Shown: positions 53,576 to 62,601 of the stretch, piece by piece
Layout: every line of letters begins with the position of its first letter
How positions within the stretch are numbered: position 1 is the stretch's first letter
NCBI RefSeq assembly: GCF_004745485.1
Contig: NZ_RHFG01000020.1
Span: 1 to 64,000 of the forward strand
DNA length: 64,000 nucleotides
Source: Brevibacterium sp. S22
Lineage (GTDB): Bacteria; Actinomycetota; Actinomycetes; Actinomycetales; Brevibacteriaceae
Direction: 5' to 3'
Made by a program: the position numbers and the translations under genes
Notes under the pieces: generated by a model
What the model saw: the letters and a program-made list of their open reading frames with translations, nothing else
The model's database searches: none
What the model was told of the DNA's origin: nothing

Positions 53576-54649
53576 CTACTGACGGAACTCCCAATGCCAC
53601 GGCTCGGGCAGCGATCCCGTCTGCCTGGCCCACCCGGGATGGATCCAACCGAATCTCGGAGCGTTCGCCCGCATCCACTGATGCTGGGCGGTGCCGAAGG
53701 AATTGATCCCACTGCCGAGGTCGACCGCCAACGCCCATCCATGGTTCGACGTCCCCGGCGTCGCCGCCATGCGTCCCTTCCGACGTTTGAGGATCACCTG
53801 CGTGGCATAGTCCCGGTAAGCGTCGGTGACTGAGATCGGGGCACCGAAACGGGCCTCGAACGCCTTCGAGAGTCGATCGAACGCCGCTTGAGCATCGCAG
53901 CGCAGCATCTGACCTGCAGCGGTCTCCAACTGACACATCGCCGAGGCGGGAATCCGTCCATTCCTGTGACCGCCCCATGCTCCAGCGCCCGAAGTCGTCG
54001 AATCCCCACCTCCTTTCGGTTCTTTCGCCGGCTTCCGAGACAGCGGCAGCAGGGCCGACTGCTCCTGACCGAAGAATCTGCCCGGATCGACATATCGTCT
54101 GTCGCTCGCGGACGGCCATGCTCCGATGTGCAGGCATGAACGCTGACAGTGACCACCGCTGCCCACAGCGCCGATCTGCTCACCGGCGGCGAAGCTCTCA
54201 CCTTTCTTCAACGAGGTCGCGGCGGGCTGGAATGTGAGCACATGACCGGACTCGGTGAGGATGCTGACAGTAGCCATCCCCGCCACGGTCCCGGCAAAGC
54301 GAATCGTCCCCGTCGTCGGTGCCCGCAGCGGCTCACCGACGACTGCGAGCACGTCGATTCCGCGATGCCCCTTGAGCCACGGTTTGTCCGGAGGGTCGAA
54401 GGCTTCGATGATCTCCATCGCCGGCACCGGAGAGACCCAATTCTTCGGAGTGCTCTTCTTCGGGGCGCTCTGCGCTGTCGCTGCAGGTTCGGAGGCGGCG
54501 CTCGCCTGCGGGGGAGGGGCCGTGAGCACGAGGGCCGCCGTGATGAGCACGGCAAGGAATGCAGTCGGCGGCGAACCGAGACTTGAGCCGGTGTCCGGCT
54601 TGCGCCCGTGAAGGCGTGGACGGAATCGGTCGGGTGCAAAGAGATCCAT
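53576..54649 (-). CDS. Secreted M23 plus M15B (VanY-type) fusion peptidase
   Basis: About 357 residues. An n-region with Arg and a hydrophobic helix (AFLAVLITAALVLTAPP) suggest secretion. Domain 1 (about 70-195) is LytM/M23-like: His95 and Asp99 (GHRGIDV), but the HxH site reads Cys172-Leu-His174 (SCLHIG). Domain 2 (about 230-357) is a D-Ala-D-Ala carboxypeptidase of the VanY family with full zinc ligands: His303, Asp310 (SNHGWALAVD) and Glu349, His352 (EPWHWEF). It is thus likely active in the second domain, and uncertain in the first. Orthologues of the M23 part are usual between xerC and rpsB. The start is unsure (54649 or 54664). Confidence 0.85.
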   Translation of the reverse strand: MDLFAPDRFRPRLHGRKPDTGSSLGSPPTAFLAVLITAALVLTAPPPQASAASEPAATAQSAPKKSTPKNWVSPVPAMEIIEAFDPPDKPWLKGHRGIDVLAVVGEPLRAPTTGTIRFAGTVAGMATVSILTESGHVLTFQPAATSLKKGESFAAGEQIGAVGSGGHCQRSCLHIGAWPSASDRRYVDPGRFFGQEQSALLPLSRKPAKEPKGGGDSTTSGAGAWGGHRNGRIPASAMCQLETAAGQMLRCDAQAAFDRLSKAFEARFGAPISVTDAYRDYATQVILKRRKGRMAATPGTSNHGWALAVDLGSGINSFGTAQHQWMRANAPRFGWIHPGWARQTGSLPEPWHWEFRQ

Positions 54650-54900
54650 AGGAGCATGAAAGCCCATGGTTCGCAGCCGTGTCACCCTGCAGAAACAGTC
54701 CTGTGGACGAACCTTCTCCTTCCACAGGCTCCCAACTTGCGAGTCGGCTGGCCGTGCACAGGAATCGGTGGCTGAGTGAACCGCTGCCACCGCGATTCAA
54801 CAGCCCGCGCCCGGATTCAATGCCCGATTCCGGCCTGTAACGACTGTCGTCGCGTCCATCCATCCACATCGTTCGACGCAAGAGTCGACTTGTCGGCACC

Positions 54901-54996
54901 AGTCGCCGCACGGACTCAAATGCAGGTCGGTGCACGGGCCGATGCACCGGTCGGCGCACGGGTCGATGAACCGGTCGACGCGCGGGTCGCGGCGAA
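54901..54996. repeat. Four degenerate 24-bp tandem repeats
   Basis: Units begin at 54901, 54925, 54949 and 54973, each containing GTCGnnGCnCGGnnC. The middle two are most alike. In one rightward frame (ORF 54776-55066) they read as eight-residue repeats such as VGARADAP and VGARVDEP. That ORF has no ribosome site and codon use unlike its neighbours, so it is not called a gene. Confidence 0.65.
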
Positions 54997-55063
54997 GATC
55001 CGGGCCGGTGGGCCGCCTCGGCGAGGGATCGACCTCGATTGGAAATGGCTTGCCCAACCGAGA

Positions 55064-55069
55064 TAGACT
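55064..55069 (+). promoter_or_regulatory. rpsB promoter -10 box
   Basis: TAGACT, with TTGGAA at 55039-55044 as a possible -35 at a wide 19-base spacing. The 5' leader of rpsB would then be about 230 bases long. Confidence 0.5.
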
Positions 55070-55220
55070 TAAGCCCAGCAGAAGCGTGTCTTCTGACTAC
55101 GCGTATCCGAATTCTTCTCCTTCCCATGGTGCAGGCAGCCGTCAGGTGTGCCTGTGGGGCGGATGAACCGGGTACCAGGAATCAACCGAAAAGGTCATCG
55201 ACGCATCCTGTCGATCGACA

Positions 55221-55238
55221 CGCTGCGATCCCGCAGCG
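55221..55238 (+). promoter_or_regulatory. Stem-loop in the rpsB leader
   Basis: CGCTGCG and CGCAGCG form a seven-base stem with a four-base loop. A second short stem (GCACC/GGTGC) lies directly before the AAAGGAGG ribosome site at about 55268-55282. Such structures would suit autogenous control by S2, as known in other bacteria, but are not matched to a known motif. Confidence 0.4.
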
Positions 55239-55302
55239 AGGAAGATCGACGCGCGCGTGACGTAAAAGCACCTCAAGGGTGCACAGAAAGGAGGGCGTCG
55301 GC

Positions 55303-56280
55303 ATGGCCGTCGTCACCATCCGCCAGCTGCTCGACAGCGGCGTTCACTTTGGACATCAGACCCGTCGTTGGAACCCGAAGATGAAGCGCTTCATCTTCAC
55401 CGAACGCAACGGCATCTACATCATCGACCTGCAGAAGTCGCTGGGCTACATCGACAACGCCTTCGAATTCGTCAAGGAGACCGTGGCCCACGGCGGCTCG
55501 ATCCTCTTCGTCGGCACCAAGAAGCAGGCCCAGGAATCCATCGCTGAGCAGGCTCAGCGCGTGGGTCAGCCCTACGTCAACCAGCGTTGGCTCGGCGGTA
55601 TGCTCACGAACTTCCAGACCATCTCGATGCGTCTGCGCCGCCTGAAGGAACTCGAAGAGATCGACTTCGACGACGTTGCAGGTTCCTCGCACACCAAGAA
55701 GGAACTGCTCATCCTGCGTCGCGAGAAGGACAAGCTCGAGAAGACCCTCGGCGGTATCCGCGATATGCAGCGCACCCCGTCGGCCGTCTGGATCGTCGAC
55801 ACCAAGAAGGAACACCTCGCGGTCGACGAAGCCAAGAAGCTGGGCATCCCGGTCATCGGCATCCTCGACACCAACTGCGACCCGGACGACGTCAACTACC
55901 CGATCCCGGGCAACGACGACGCCATCCGCTCGGTCTCGCTGCTGACCCGCGTGGTCGCCGACGCCGTGGCCGAGGGCCTCATCGCCCGCCACTCCTCGGA
56001 CGACGCAGGCGGCGAGAAGAACGTCTCTGCCGTCGAGCCCATGCCCGAATGGGAGCGCGAACTGCTCGAAGGCAAGTCGGAAGAGAAGCCCGCCGAGGCT
56101 GCTGCCCCGGCCGCTGAGGCCGCTCCTGCCGCTGAGGCCGAGCCTGCCGCAGACGCCGCAGCCGCGGCTGAAGAGGCGACCGACGAGCCCCCAGCTGAGG
56201 CTGCTGCCGAAGCCGCTGACAAGGCGACCGAAGCACCTGCCGCTGAGGCCGCCGACTCCACCGAGTCGACCGAGTCCTGA
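55303..56280 (+). CDS. rpsB: 30S ribosomal protein S2
   Basis: S2 (325 residues). [26 protein letters not shown] and [16 protein letters not shown] are diagnostic. After about residue 255 comes a 70-residue Ala/Glu/Pro tail ([20 protein letters not shown]), as in other Actinobacteria. AAAGGAGGGCGTCGGC precedes the ATG at 55303; the ATG-like start 24 bases up is inside the leader. tsf follows after 33 bases. Confidence 0.97.
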   Translation: MAVVTIRQLLDSGVHFGHQTRRWNPKMKRFIFTERNGIYIIDLQKSLGYIDNAFEFVKETVAHGGSILFVGTKKQAQESIAEQAQRVGQPYVNQRWLGGMLTNFQTISMRLRRLKELEEIDFDDVAGSSHTKKELLILRREKDKLEKTLGGIRDMQRTPSAVWIVDTKKEHLAVDEAKKLGIPVIGILDTNCDPDDVNYPIPGNDDAIRSVSLLTRVVADAVAEGLIARHSSDDAGGEKNVSAVEPMPEWERELLEGKSEEKPAEAAAPAAEAAPAAEAEPAADAAAAAEEATDEPPAEAAAEAADKATEAPAAEAADSTESTES

Positions 56281-56313
56281 TTTCGTTTAACTCCACCATC
56301 CTGAGGAGAAGGA

Positions 56314-57141
56314 ATGGCAAACTACACTGCCGCTGATATCAAGGCACTGCGCGAGAAGACCGGCGCCGGAATGATGGACGTCAAGAAGGCTCTCGACGAG
56401 TCCGACGGCGACCAGGCGAAGGCCATGGAGGCCCTGCGCATCAAGGGTCTCAAGGGCGCCACTAAGCGCGAAGGCCGCTCGACCTCCGACGGTCTGGTCG
56501 CGACCTCCGTCGAAGGCGGAGTCGGCACCATGATCGAGCTCAACTCGGAGACAGACTTCGTTGCGAAGTCCGATCCGTTCGTCAAGCTCTCCGAAGAGGT
56601 CCTCGGTCTGGCCGTGGCGAACAAGGCCGATTCGGCCGAGGCGCTGCTCGCTGCTGAGACCGACGGCAAGCCCGTCTCCCAGTTCATCACCGAGTCCGGT
56701 GCCTCCCTGGGCGAGAAGGTCGACCTGCGTCGCGTGGGTCGCCTCGAGGGCGCCAAGATCGCTTCCTACCTGCACCGCACCAACAAGGACCTGCCTCCGC
56801 AGGTCGGCGTGCTGCTGGCTTTCGAAGGTGACGACGAGACCGTGGCGCACGATGTCGCCGTGCACATCGCCGCCATGGCCCCGAAGTACTTCTCGCGCGA
56901 AGACGTTCCCTCCGACCTCGTCGACAACGAGCGTCGCATCGCCGAAGACACCGCGAAGAACGAAGGCAAGCCCGAGCAGGCTCTGCCGAAGATCATCGAG
57001 GGGCGCGTCAACGGCTTCTTCAAGGAGAACTGCCTGCTCGACCAGGGATTCGCCAAGGATCCCAAGCAGTCCGTGGCCAAGGTGCTCGAGGCTGCCGGCG
57101 TCAAGGCAACCGGCTTCCTGCGCTACCGCGTCGGAGCCTGA
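56314..57141 (+). CDS. tsf: Elongation factor Ts
   Basis: EF-Ts (275 residues) is the guanine exchange factor of EF-Tu. YTAADIKALREKTGAGMMDVKKALDE and the TDFVAKSDPF motif are clear. GAGGAGAAGGA precedes the ATG. The rpsB-tsf unit ends at a canonical intrinsic terminator, separating it from pyrH. Confidence 0.97.
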   Translation: MANYTAADIKALREKTGAGMMDVKKALDESDGDQAKAMEALRIKGLKGATKREGRSTSDGLVATSVEGGVGTMIELNSETDFVAKSDPFVKLSEEVLGLAVANKADSAEALLAAETDGKPVSQFITESGASLGEKVDLRRVGRLEGAKIASYLHRTNKDLPPQVGVLLAFEGDDETVAHDVAVHIAAMAPKYFSREDVPSDLVDNERRIAEDTAKNEGKPEQALPKIIEGRVNGFFKENCLLDQGFAKDPKQSVAKVLEAAGVKATGFLRYRVGA

Positions 57142-57215
57142 TTCACCACTGACCGTGAAGCAGACACGTCTCTGCTTCCCAGGTTCACCGAGTGAGTGAG
57201 AACTCACCCGAGGAG

Positions 57216-57248
57216 CGGGGTCGGACCAATCGGTCCGGCCCCGTTTTT
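57216..57248 (+). terminator. Intrinsic terminator of rpsB-tsf
   Basis: CGGGGTCGGACC pairs with GGTCCGGCCCCG (one G.U) around AATC and is followed by TTTTT. This is the most canonical terminator in the window. Confidence 0.92.
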
Positions 57249-57251
57249 CGC

Positions 57252-57257
57252 TAGACT
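57252..57257 (+). promoter_or_regulatory. pyrH promoter -10 box
   Basis: TAGACT lies four bases after the terminator U tract and 69 bases before the pyrH ATG. It is identical to the rpsB -10 box. A matching -35 would overlap the terminator stem. Confidence 0.45.
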
Positions 57258-57325
57258 GACCCAGACGCCCGATCACAGTGAAGATCCCACCGGGTACAGA
57301 CCTGTCCGCACGGAAGAAGGACTCT

Positions 57326-58078
57326 ATGACAAGCACCCCTGTTCACGAATCCAGCTACGCCAGCCGAGCGGTGCGCACTCATCGCCGCCGTGTTCTGCTC
57401 AAGCTCTCCGGTGAGGTCTTCGGCGGCGGCGAGATCGGCGTCGATCCCGACGTCGTGGCCGCAGTCGCCCGTGAGGTCGCTCCCACCACAGAAGACGTCG
57501 AAGTCAGCATCGTCGTCGGCGGCGGCAACTTCTTCCGCGGAGCCGAGCTCTCCCAACGCGGTATGGATCGCACCCGTGCCGACTACATGGGCATGCTCGG
57601 CACCGTGATGAACTGCCTGGCCCTGCAGGACTTCCTTGAGCAGACGGGTGTCGACACCCGCGTGCAGACCGCGATCCCGATGTCGCAGGTCGCCGAATCC
57701 TATATTCCCCGCCGCGCCATGCGGCACATGGAGAAGAACCGCGTCGTCATCTTCGGCGCAGGCGCCGGACTCCCGTACTTCTCCACCGACACCGTGGCCG
57801 CCCAGCGCGCACTCGAGGTCCACGCCGATGAGGTCCTCATCGCCAAGAACGGAGTCGACGGTGTCTACACCGCCGACCCGAAGGTCGACCCGACTGCAGA
57901 GAAGATCGCTGAGATCACCTACCAAGACGCACTGCAGCGCGGCCTCAAAGTCGTCGACGCGACCGCCTTCAGCCTGTGCATGGACAACAAGCTGCCGATG
58001 CACGTGTTCGGCATGGAAGGCGAGGGCAACCTGCGCAAAGCCATCATCGGTGAGAAGATCGGCACGGTCGTCCACTGA
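57326..58078 (+). CDS. pyrH: UMP kinase
   Basis: PyrH (250 residues, EC 2.7.4.22) phosphorylates UMP for RNA, DNA and sugar nucleotides. The amino-acid-kinase fold has [24 protein letters not shown] and the ATP-binding [16 protein letters not shown]. The start at 57326 follows AAGGACTCT; its first 17 residues ([12 protein letters not shown]) are weakly conserved. Ends before a 168-base gap that carries one CCGAGGCGG motif. Confidence 0.96.
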   Translation: MTSTPVHESSYASRAVRTHRRRVLLKLSGEVFGGGEIGVDPDVVAAVAREVAPTTEDVEVSIVVGGGNFFRGAELSQRGMDRTRADYMGMLGTVMNCLALQDFLEQTGVDTRVQTAIPMSQVAESYIPRRAMRHMEKNRVVIFGAGAGLPYFSTDTVAAQRALEVHADEVLIAKNGVDGVYTADPKVDPTAEKIAEITYQDALQRGLKVVDATAFSLCMDNKLPMHVFGMEGEGNLRKAIIGEKIGTVVH

Positions 58079-58205
58079 GAACCACCCGGATGAGGGAGCC
58101 CGCGACTGCACGCACGTCGTCACCGAGGCGGCCCGCCGATGCGCATCCCTGCAGGTGAGGACATCCCTGTGAGGTTTCGGTGCGGCATTTTTCAGCGATG
58201 ACCCA

Positions 58206-58211
58206 TAGAAT
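58206..58211 (+). promoter_or_regulatory. frr promoter -10 box
   Basis: TAGAAT lies 35 bases before the frr GTG. No clear -35 box is visible at 16-18 bases. It separates frr-cdsA from pyrH. Confidence 0.45.
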
Positions 58212-58246
58212 GAACCCAAAGCTTTAAAAGATGGAAAGAGGCAACC

Positions 58247-58804
58247 GTGATTGAAGAGACACTGGCCGAAGCCAGAGAGAAGATGGACAAGGCCGTCGAA
58301 TTCACGCAGGACGACTTCGGGTCGATCCGCACCGGCCGCGCCAACCCCGCACTGTTCGCCGACATCGAGATCGACTACTACGGTGCTCCCACACCCCTGC
58401 AGCAGCTCGCGTCGTTCCAGACGCCCGAGGCTCGCACGATCCTTGTGACGCCTTACGACAAGGGCACGCTGAACGACATCGAGAACGCTCTGCGCAACTC
58501 CGACATCGGCGCGAACCCCGCCAACGACGGCAACGTCATCCGCGTCGTCCTCCCGGACCTCACCGAGGAGCGCCGCAAGGAATACGTCAAGATCGTCAAG
58601 GGCAAGGCGGAAGACGGAAAGGTCTCCATCCGCAATATCCGCCGTCATGCCAAAGAGACCCTCGAGCGCATCAAGAAGGACGGCGAAGCCGGTGAGGACG
58701 AAGTCACTCGCAGCATCTCCGAACTCGACGATCTGACGAAGAGCAAGGTCGAAAGCGTCGACAAGCTGCTTGCGCAGAAGGAAGCTGAGCTCCTCGAGGT
58801 CTGA
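58247..58804 (+). CDS. frr: Ribosome recycling factor
   Basis: RRF (185 residues) splits post-termination ribosomes with [31 protein letters not shown] and [20 protein letters not shown] are typical. GTG start after AAAGAGGCAACC. The stop shares a base with the cdsA start (TGATG). Confidence 0.97.
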   Translation: MIEETLAEAREKMDKAVEFTQDDFGSIRTGRANPALFADIEIDYYGAPTPLQQLASFQTPEARTILVTPYDKGTLNDIENALRNSDIGANPANDGNVIRVVLPDLTEERRKEYVKIVKGKAEDGKVSIRNIRRHAKETLERIKKDGEAGEDEVTRSISELDDLTKSKVESVDKLLAQKEAELLEV

Positions 58805-59820
58805 TGATCGCCTTGACTGGGTCCGACAGCCCCGCAGCAGATCCGGCTCCCCTCGGGGAGCCGGATCCGTCCGGCGAGGCCGCGCGGGTGGAGTCCCCGT
58901 TCCCCAGACGTCGGGATCTGCGCAACTCGGACAAGCCGTACTCACCCGATGACCCGGAGTCGGATCCCACCGCCGAGGCGGCAGAAGCCGAACCGGAGCC
59001 GAAGGACTACGGTCGGGCCGGCCGCAACTTGCCGGCTGCGATCGGCATGGGGCTGCTCATCGGCGGCGTGGTGCTTGCCTCTCTGGTGTTCCTGCCGATC
59101 TCCTTCCTCTTCATCATCCTCATCGGCATCGTCGCCGCAATGTGGGAGCTGGCGAACGCGCTGTCGCGGTCCGGCTCCTTGGTCTCCCGCGTTCCGACGA
59201 TGGTGTCGGCCGCCTGCATGGTCGTCGCCACATACATCGGCGGCCGCGAAGCCCTCTGGGTGACCTTCGCCGCCAGCGCCGGAGCAGTCATGCTCTTCAC
59301 GATGGTTGAGCGCCGGAAGAATGCGGTCAAAGATGTCTCGCTGTCCCTCTTCGCGCTGACCTACGTCGGGCTCATGGCCTGCTTCATCGTCTACCTGCTG
59401 ACCCAGCCGGACGGCAACTACTACATCATCATCTTCCTCTCCGCGGTCGTCGCCTCCGACACCGGCGGCTACGTCTTCGGCGTGCTGTGGGGCAAGCACC
59501 CCATCGCGCCGCGGATCTCTCCGAAGAAGTCGTGGGAGGGCTACCTCGGCTCCACCGTCTTCGCCGCGATCGTCGCAACGATCCTCGCGGTCACCGTCGT
59601 CGACGCTCCGTGGTGGACCGGATTGGTCATCGGTGCGGTCATCCCCGCTTTCGCCACCCTCGGCGACTTCAGCGAATCGATGATCAAACGCGACCTCGAA
59701 CTCAAGGACATGGGCACCCTGCTGCCCGGCCATGGCGGTGTCATGGACCGACTCGATTCGATCCTGCCGACTGCTCCCGTCGCGCTCGTCCTCTTCTCGG
59801 TGCTGCCCGGCTACCTGTGA
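58804..59820 (+). CDS. cdsA: Phosphatidate cytidylyltransferase
   Basis: CdsA (338 residues, EC 2.7.7.41) makes CDP-diacylglycerol. Eight or so helices end with the family signature SMIKRDLELKDMGTLLPGHGGVMDRLDS, given here in two parts: SMIKRDLELKDMG and LLPGHGGVMDRLDS. About 75 Pro/Glu/Asp-rich residues precede the first helix and are probably disordered. Coupled to frr by TGATG. A weak hairpin (GTGAGCC/GGCTCAC) lies at 59854-59888. Confidence 0.95.
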   Translation: MIALTGSDSPAADPAPLGEPDPSGEAARVESPFPRRRDLRNSDKPYSPDDPESDPTAEAAEAEPEPKDYGRAGRNLPAAIGMGLLIGGVVLASLVFLPISFLFIILIGIVAAMWELANALSRSGSLVSRVPTMVSAACMVVATYIGGREALWVTFAASAGAVMLFTMVERRKNAVKDVSLSLFALTYVGLMACFIVYLLTQPDGNYYIIIFLSAVVASDTGGYVFGVLWGKHPIAPRISPKKSWEGYLGSTVFAAIVATILAVTVVDAPWWTGLVIGAVIPAFATLGDFSESMIKRDLELKDMGTLLPGHGGVMDRLDSILPTAPVALVLFSVLPGYL

Positions 59821-59890
59821 GCTGACATCGCCGAGGCGGCTGTCGGACGCAGCGTGAGCCGAGCACCCCGCCCGACGTGGCGGCTCACAC

Positions 59891-59920
59891 ACGACAGGCG
59901 TGCGGCGAACATGAGACAAT
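59891..59920 (+). promoter_or_regulatory. Leaderless promoter of rlmN
   Basis: -35 ACGACA (59891-59896), 18-base spacer and -10 GACAAT (59915-59920). The GTG at 59927 is seven bases past the -10, where transcription should begin. Confidence 0.5.
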
Positions 59921-59926
59921 GGCCGT

Positions 59927-61231
59927 GTGAGTTCTCAAGCAGGCAGAAGGCAGACCAGGCCCGTCGTCGAACATGCCGACGGCACGACATCGGCGACTCC
60001 GATGCGCGATGGCCGTCCCCTTCTCAACTTCAAATCCGCTCGAGTCAAGCAGCCGCCTCAGCATCTGGCTGATATGACGATGGACGAACGCATCGACGCG
60101 GTCAGCGAGATGGGGCTGCCGGCATTCCGTGCCAAGCAGATCTCCACCCACTACTTCAGCCACTACGTCACCGACACCGAGGCGATGACGGACCTGCCCA
60201 AGGACAAGCGGGCGGAGATCCAGGAACGGTTCTTCCCGCACCTGCTCACCGAGGTGCGCCGTCTGCGCACCGAGAACGGTGACACCATCAAGTTCCTGTG
60301 GCGTCTCTTCGACGGTGCTCTCGTCGAATCCGTGCTCATGCGCTACCGCAACCGGGTCACCCTGTGTGTGTCCAGCCAGTGCGGGTGCGGAATGAACTGC
60401 CCCTTCTGCGCCACCGGCCAGCAGGGTCTGACCCGCAATATGTCGACGGCCGAGATCGTCGAACAGGTCGTCCGCGCCAACCAGGTCATCGCCGCCGGCG
60501 AACTCGCCGAGGCTCCGAGGTCGGATATGCCCGGAAACGGCGAGACCGCGCTCGGCGCGGAAGCCGACGATGACGATGCGGCGGGGGAGTCCGCCTTCGA
60601 CTGCGAGGCCACGGCCACCTCGGCGAGCGGACCCGAACGGGTCTCGAACATCGTCTTCATGGGCATGGGCGAACCCCTGGCCAACTACAAGCGGGTGATG
60701 AACGCGGTGCGCCGCTTCGTCGGACCCGGTCCCGAAGGACTGGGCATGTCGGCGCGCCGGATCACGATCTCCACAGTCGGATTGGTGCCCGGCATCAACA
60801 AACTCGCCGCCGAGGACATCCCGGTCACGTTCGCCCTCAGCCTCCACGCCCCCGATGACGAACTGCGCGATGAGATGATCCCGGTCAACACCCGGTGGAA
60901 GGCCGACGAGGCCATCGACGCCGCATTCAACTACTACCAGGTGACCGGTCGGCGGGTGAGCATCGAATACGCGCTGATCAAGGACATGAACGACCACGCC
61001 TGGCGCGCCGAACTCCTGGCGAAGAAACTCAACGCACGCGGTCGCGGGTGGGTCCACGTGAATCCGATTCCGCTCAACCCGACCCCGGGCTCGGTGTGGA
61101 CGGCCTCCGAACCGGAGGTCGCCGACGAATTCGTGCGCCGCCTCGTCGATCAGGGCATCCCGACGACGATCCGCGATACCCGCGGTTCCGATATCGACGG
61201 CGCCTGCGGACAGCTCGCCGCTGCCGACTGA
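59927..61231 (+). CDS. rlmN: 23S rRNA/tRNA adenine-C2 methyltransferase RlmN
   Basis: RlmN (434 residues, EC 2.1.1.192) is a radical-SAM enzyme modifying A2503 and some tRNAs. The cluster cysteines are Cys154, Cys158 and Cys161 (CGMNCPFC); the C-terminal catalytic cysteine is Cys427 (DIDGACGQL). A 45-residue acidic insertion (about 195-240, with [19 protein letters not shown]) splits [12 protein letters not shown] from [13 protein letters not shown]. The leaderless GTG start is preferred. A 24-bp duplication spans its stop codon. Confidence 0.95.
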   Translation: MSSQAGRRQTRPVVEHADGTTSATPMRDGRPLLNFKSARVKQPPQHLADMTMDERIDAVSEMGLPAFRAKQISTHYFSHYVTDTEAMTDLPKDKRAEIQERFFPHLLTEVRRLRTENGDTIKFLWRLFDGALVESVLMRYRNRVTLCVSSQCGCGMNCPFCATGQQGLTRNMSTAEIVEQVVRANQVIAAGELAEAPRSDMPGNGETALGAEADDDDAAGESAFDCEATATSASGPERVSNIVFMGMGEPLANYKRVMNAVRRFVGPGPEGLGMSARRITISTVGLVPGINKLAAEDIPVTFALSLHAPDDELRDEMIPVNTRWKADEAIDAAFNYYQVTGRRVSIEYALIKDMNDHAWRAELLAKKLNARGRGWVHVNPIPLNPTPGSVWTASEPEVADEFVRRLVDQGIPTTIRDTRGSDIDGACGQLAAAD

Positions 61232-61270
61232 CCTGCGTCCGGTTCGGCCGACTGATCGACGTCCGGTTCG
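61223..61270. repeat. 24-bp duplication spanning the rlmN stop codon
   Basis: Units 61223-61246 and 61247-61270 both begin GCCGACTGA and differ at four positions. Being 24 bp, the copy preserves frame, so readthrough of the first TGA would meet a second TGA eight codons later. Confidence 0.7.
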
Positions 61271-61355
61271 GCGCCCGCCGACCGCGGCCACGCAATTTCT
61301 GCGGCTTCCATCTATCATGGTGGAAACACCACAGCCACTCGCTTCTGGAGGAGAC

Positions 61356-61916
61356 ATGGCGGACACGACTTTCCCTCGAATGTCCGGTTGGAAGAACGGA
61401 TACGACCCCAAGCAGGTCGACAGCTTCTTCAAGCGTGCACGTGAGTCCTTCGAACGGCCGACGCCGCAGCCTGGTGATCTCGACTCCCGGGCGGTGCGCA
61501 CGGTCGGCTTCGACCTCGTCCGCAAGGGATATCATGTGGCCGTCGTCGATGCCGCACTCGACCGTCTCGAAGACGCATTCGCCAAGCAGGCGCGCGACCG
61601 ACTGATCGCTCAGTCCGGCCAGGACGCATGGGTCTCCGAGCTCACCCGTGTCGCCGCGTCCCTGCGGGGGCGTCTGGTCCGTGAGGCCGGAGAGCGCTTC
61701 GACAACCCGCCCCCCGGAGTCATCGGCTACGACATCATCCAGGTCGACGATATGTGCGACAAGGTCAACTCGTACTTCACGCAGGGAGTGGCGATGAGCG
61801 TCGACCAGGTCCGCCGCGTGCTGTTCAAGACCGCGAAAGGCAAGAAGGCGTACAACGAGGACCAAGTCGATGCGTTCATCGACCGCGTCGTCGAAGTGAT
61901 GGCCTCCGTTGACTGA
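61356..61916 (+). CDS. DivIVA-motif protein with two A-B repeat pairs
   Basis: A 186-residue protein built of four short motifs of the DivIVA-domain type: A1 15-33 (GYDPKQVDSFFKRARESFE), B1 47-76, A2 124-142 (GYDIIQVDDMCDKVNSYF) and B2 152-183 (AYNEDQVDAFIDRVVEVM). The order A-B-A-B suggests tandem duplication of one module. There is little coiled coil, unlike full DivIVA/Wag31. TGGAGGAGAC precedes the ATG at 61356. It overlaps the next gene by eight bases. A role at the pole or septum is inference. Confidence 0.85.
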   Translation: MADTTFPRMSGWKNGYDPKQVDSFFKRARESFERPTPQPGDLDSRAVRTVGFDLVRKGYHVAVVDAALDRLEDAFAKQARDRLIAQSGQDAWVSELTRVAASLRGRLVREAGERFDNPPPGVIGYDIIQVDDMCDKVNSYFTQGVAMSVDQVRRVLFKTAKGKKAYNEDQVDAFIDRVVEVMASVD

Positions 61917-62601
61917 TTTCCACTACTTCGCGGTTCCGACCGCAGCCGATCCGGGCACGCTCAATCCGGTGTACGAGATCCTCGACTTCCCGATCGCCAT
62001 GGGCCAGGCCGATGACATCGTCCTCACCGGTCCCGCCCCGGACAGACCTCTCGTCGACGGGCGCGAAGTCACCGATCCCCGCCTGATCGCCGCGCTGTCG
62101 GTTCCCGTCGAACTCGACCGCGCTGAAGTGCTCGACCGCAGTTCGAAGCTTGCCGGAGTCCTGCGCGCCATGGGTGTGGTTCCGGAAGCCGGAACCAGGC
62201 TGACCCTCGCCGAGGATGTCCCACCGCTGTCGCGTGCGCTCGGTCTGCTGGCTGCTGCCCGCATCGGGCTGGTCGTGGACCTGCGGTCCGGGGCCGGTGA
62301 AGCTGCCGGTGCCGGCTCGGAAGGTCAGGGGGACACTGCCGTCCTGCACGCGATCGAAGCCGAACCGCTCGAACCGGGCCGTGCCTCTGTGAGGGTCACT
62401 CGGTCACGATTCGAAGGAGTCGGCGTGAGCATCGGATCCGAGACGGCAGACCTCGATCAGGCGATGCGTGACTCCCGAGTCGAATTCGCCGCGCTCGTTC
62501 CACTGTCGCCGCAGCACACCATGCTGGTCACCGATGACGGTGAGATCGATGCCCTGTCAAGCCTCGACTGGTATCGCAGCGAGGTCCTCTCTGCCTTCTG
62601 A
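61909..62601 (+). CDS. Unknown protein resembling the N-terminal part of an AMP-forming ligase
   Basis: About 230 residues from a TTG at 61909 that overlaps the previous gene. The stretch DRPLVDGREV, then EVLDRSSKLAGVLRAMGVVP and LGLLAAARIGLVVDL follows the spacing of the N-terminal domain of acyl-CoA synthetases (substrate-like opening, then the helix-Gly-x-Gly turn, then AARIGAVVV). The ATP-binding and adenylation motifs of those enzymes are missing. No catalytic site is seen. The Ser/Gly-rich piece (GAGEAAGAGSEGQG) splits it. Frame continuity and codon use support a real gene; function unknown. Confidence 0.65.
   Translation: MTDFHYFAVPTAADPGTLNPVYEILDFPIAMGQADDIVLTGPAPDRPLVDGREVTDPRLIAALSVPVELDRAEVLDRSSKLAGVLRAMGVVPEAGTRLTLAEDVPPLSRALGLLAAARIGLVVDLRSGAGEAAGAGSEGQGDTAVLHAIEAEPLEPGRASVRVTRSRFEGVGVSIGSETADLDQAMRDSRVEFAALVPLSPQHTMLVTDDGEIDALSSLDWYRSEVLSAF

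Larger units (their letters stand above)
54650..55302. other. Long leader region before rpsB
   Basis: This 650-base gap has no supported gene. It holds the M23/M15 gene's 5' side, a four-unit 24-bp repeat (54901-54996), one CCGCCTCGGCGAGG copy (55013-55026), a TAGACT promoter box (55064-55069) and rpsB leader stems. Confidence 0.5.

Noticed and set aside
54776..55066. A 96-residue rightward ORF with VGAR repeats
   Set aside because: No ribosome site, its repeats come from the 24-bp tandem array, and the codon pattern differs from its neighbours.
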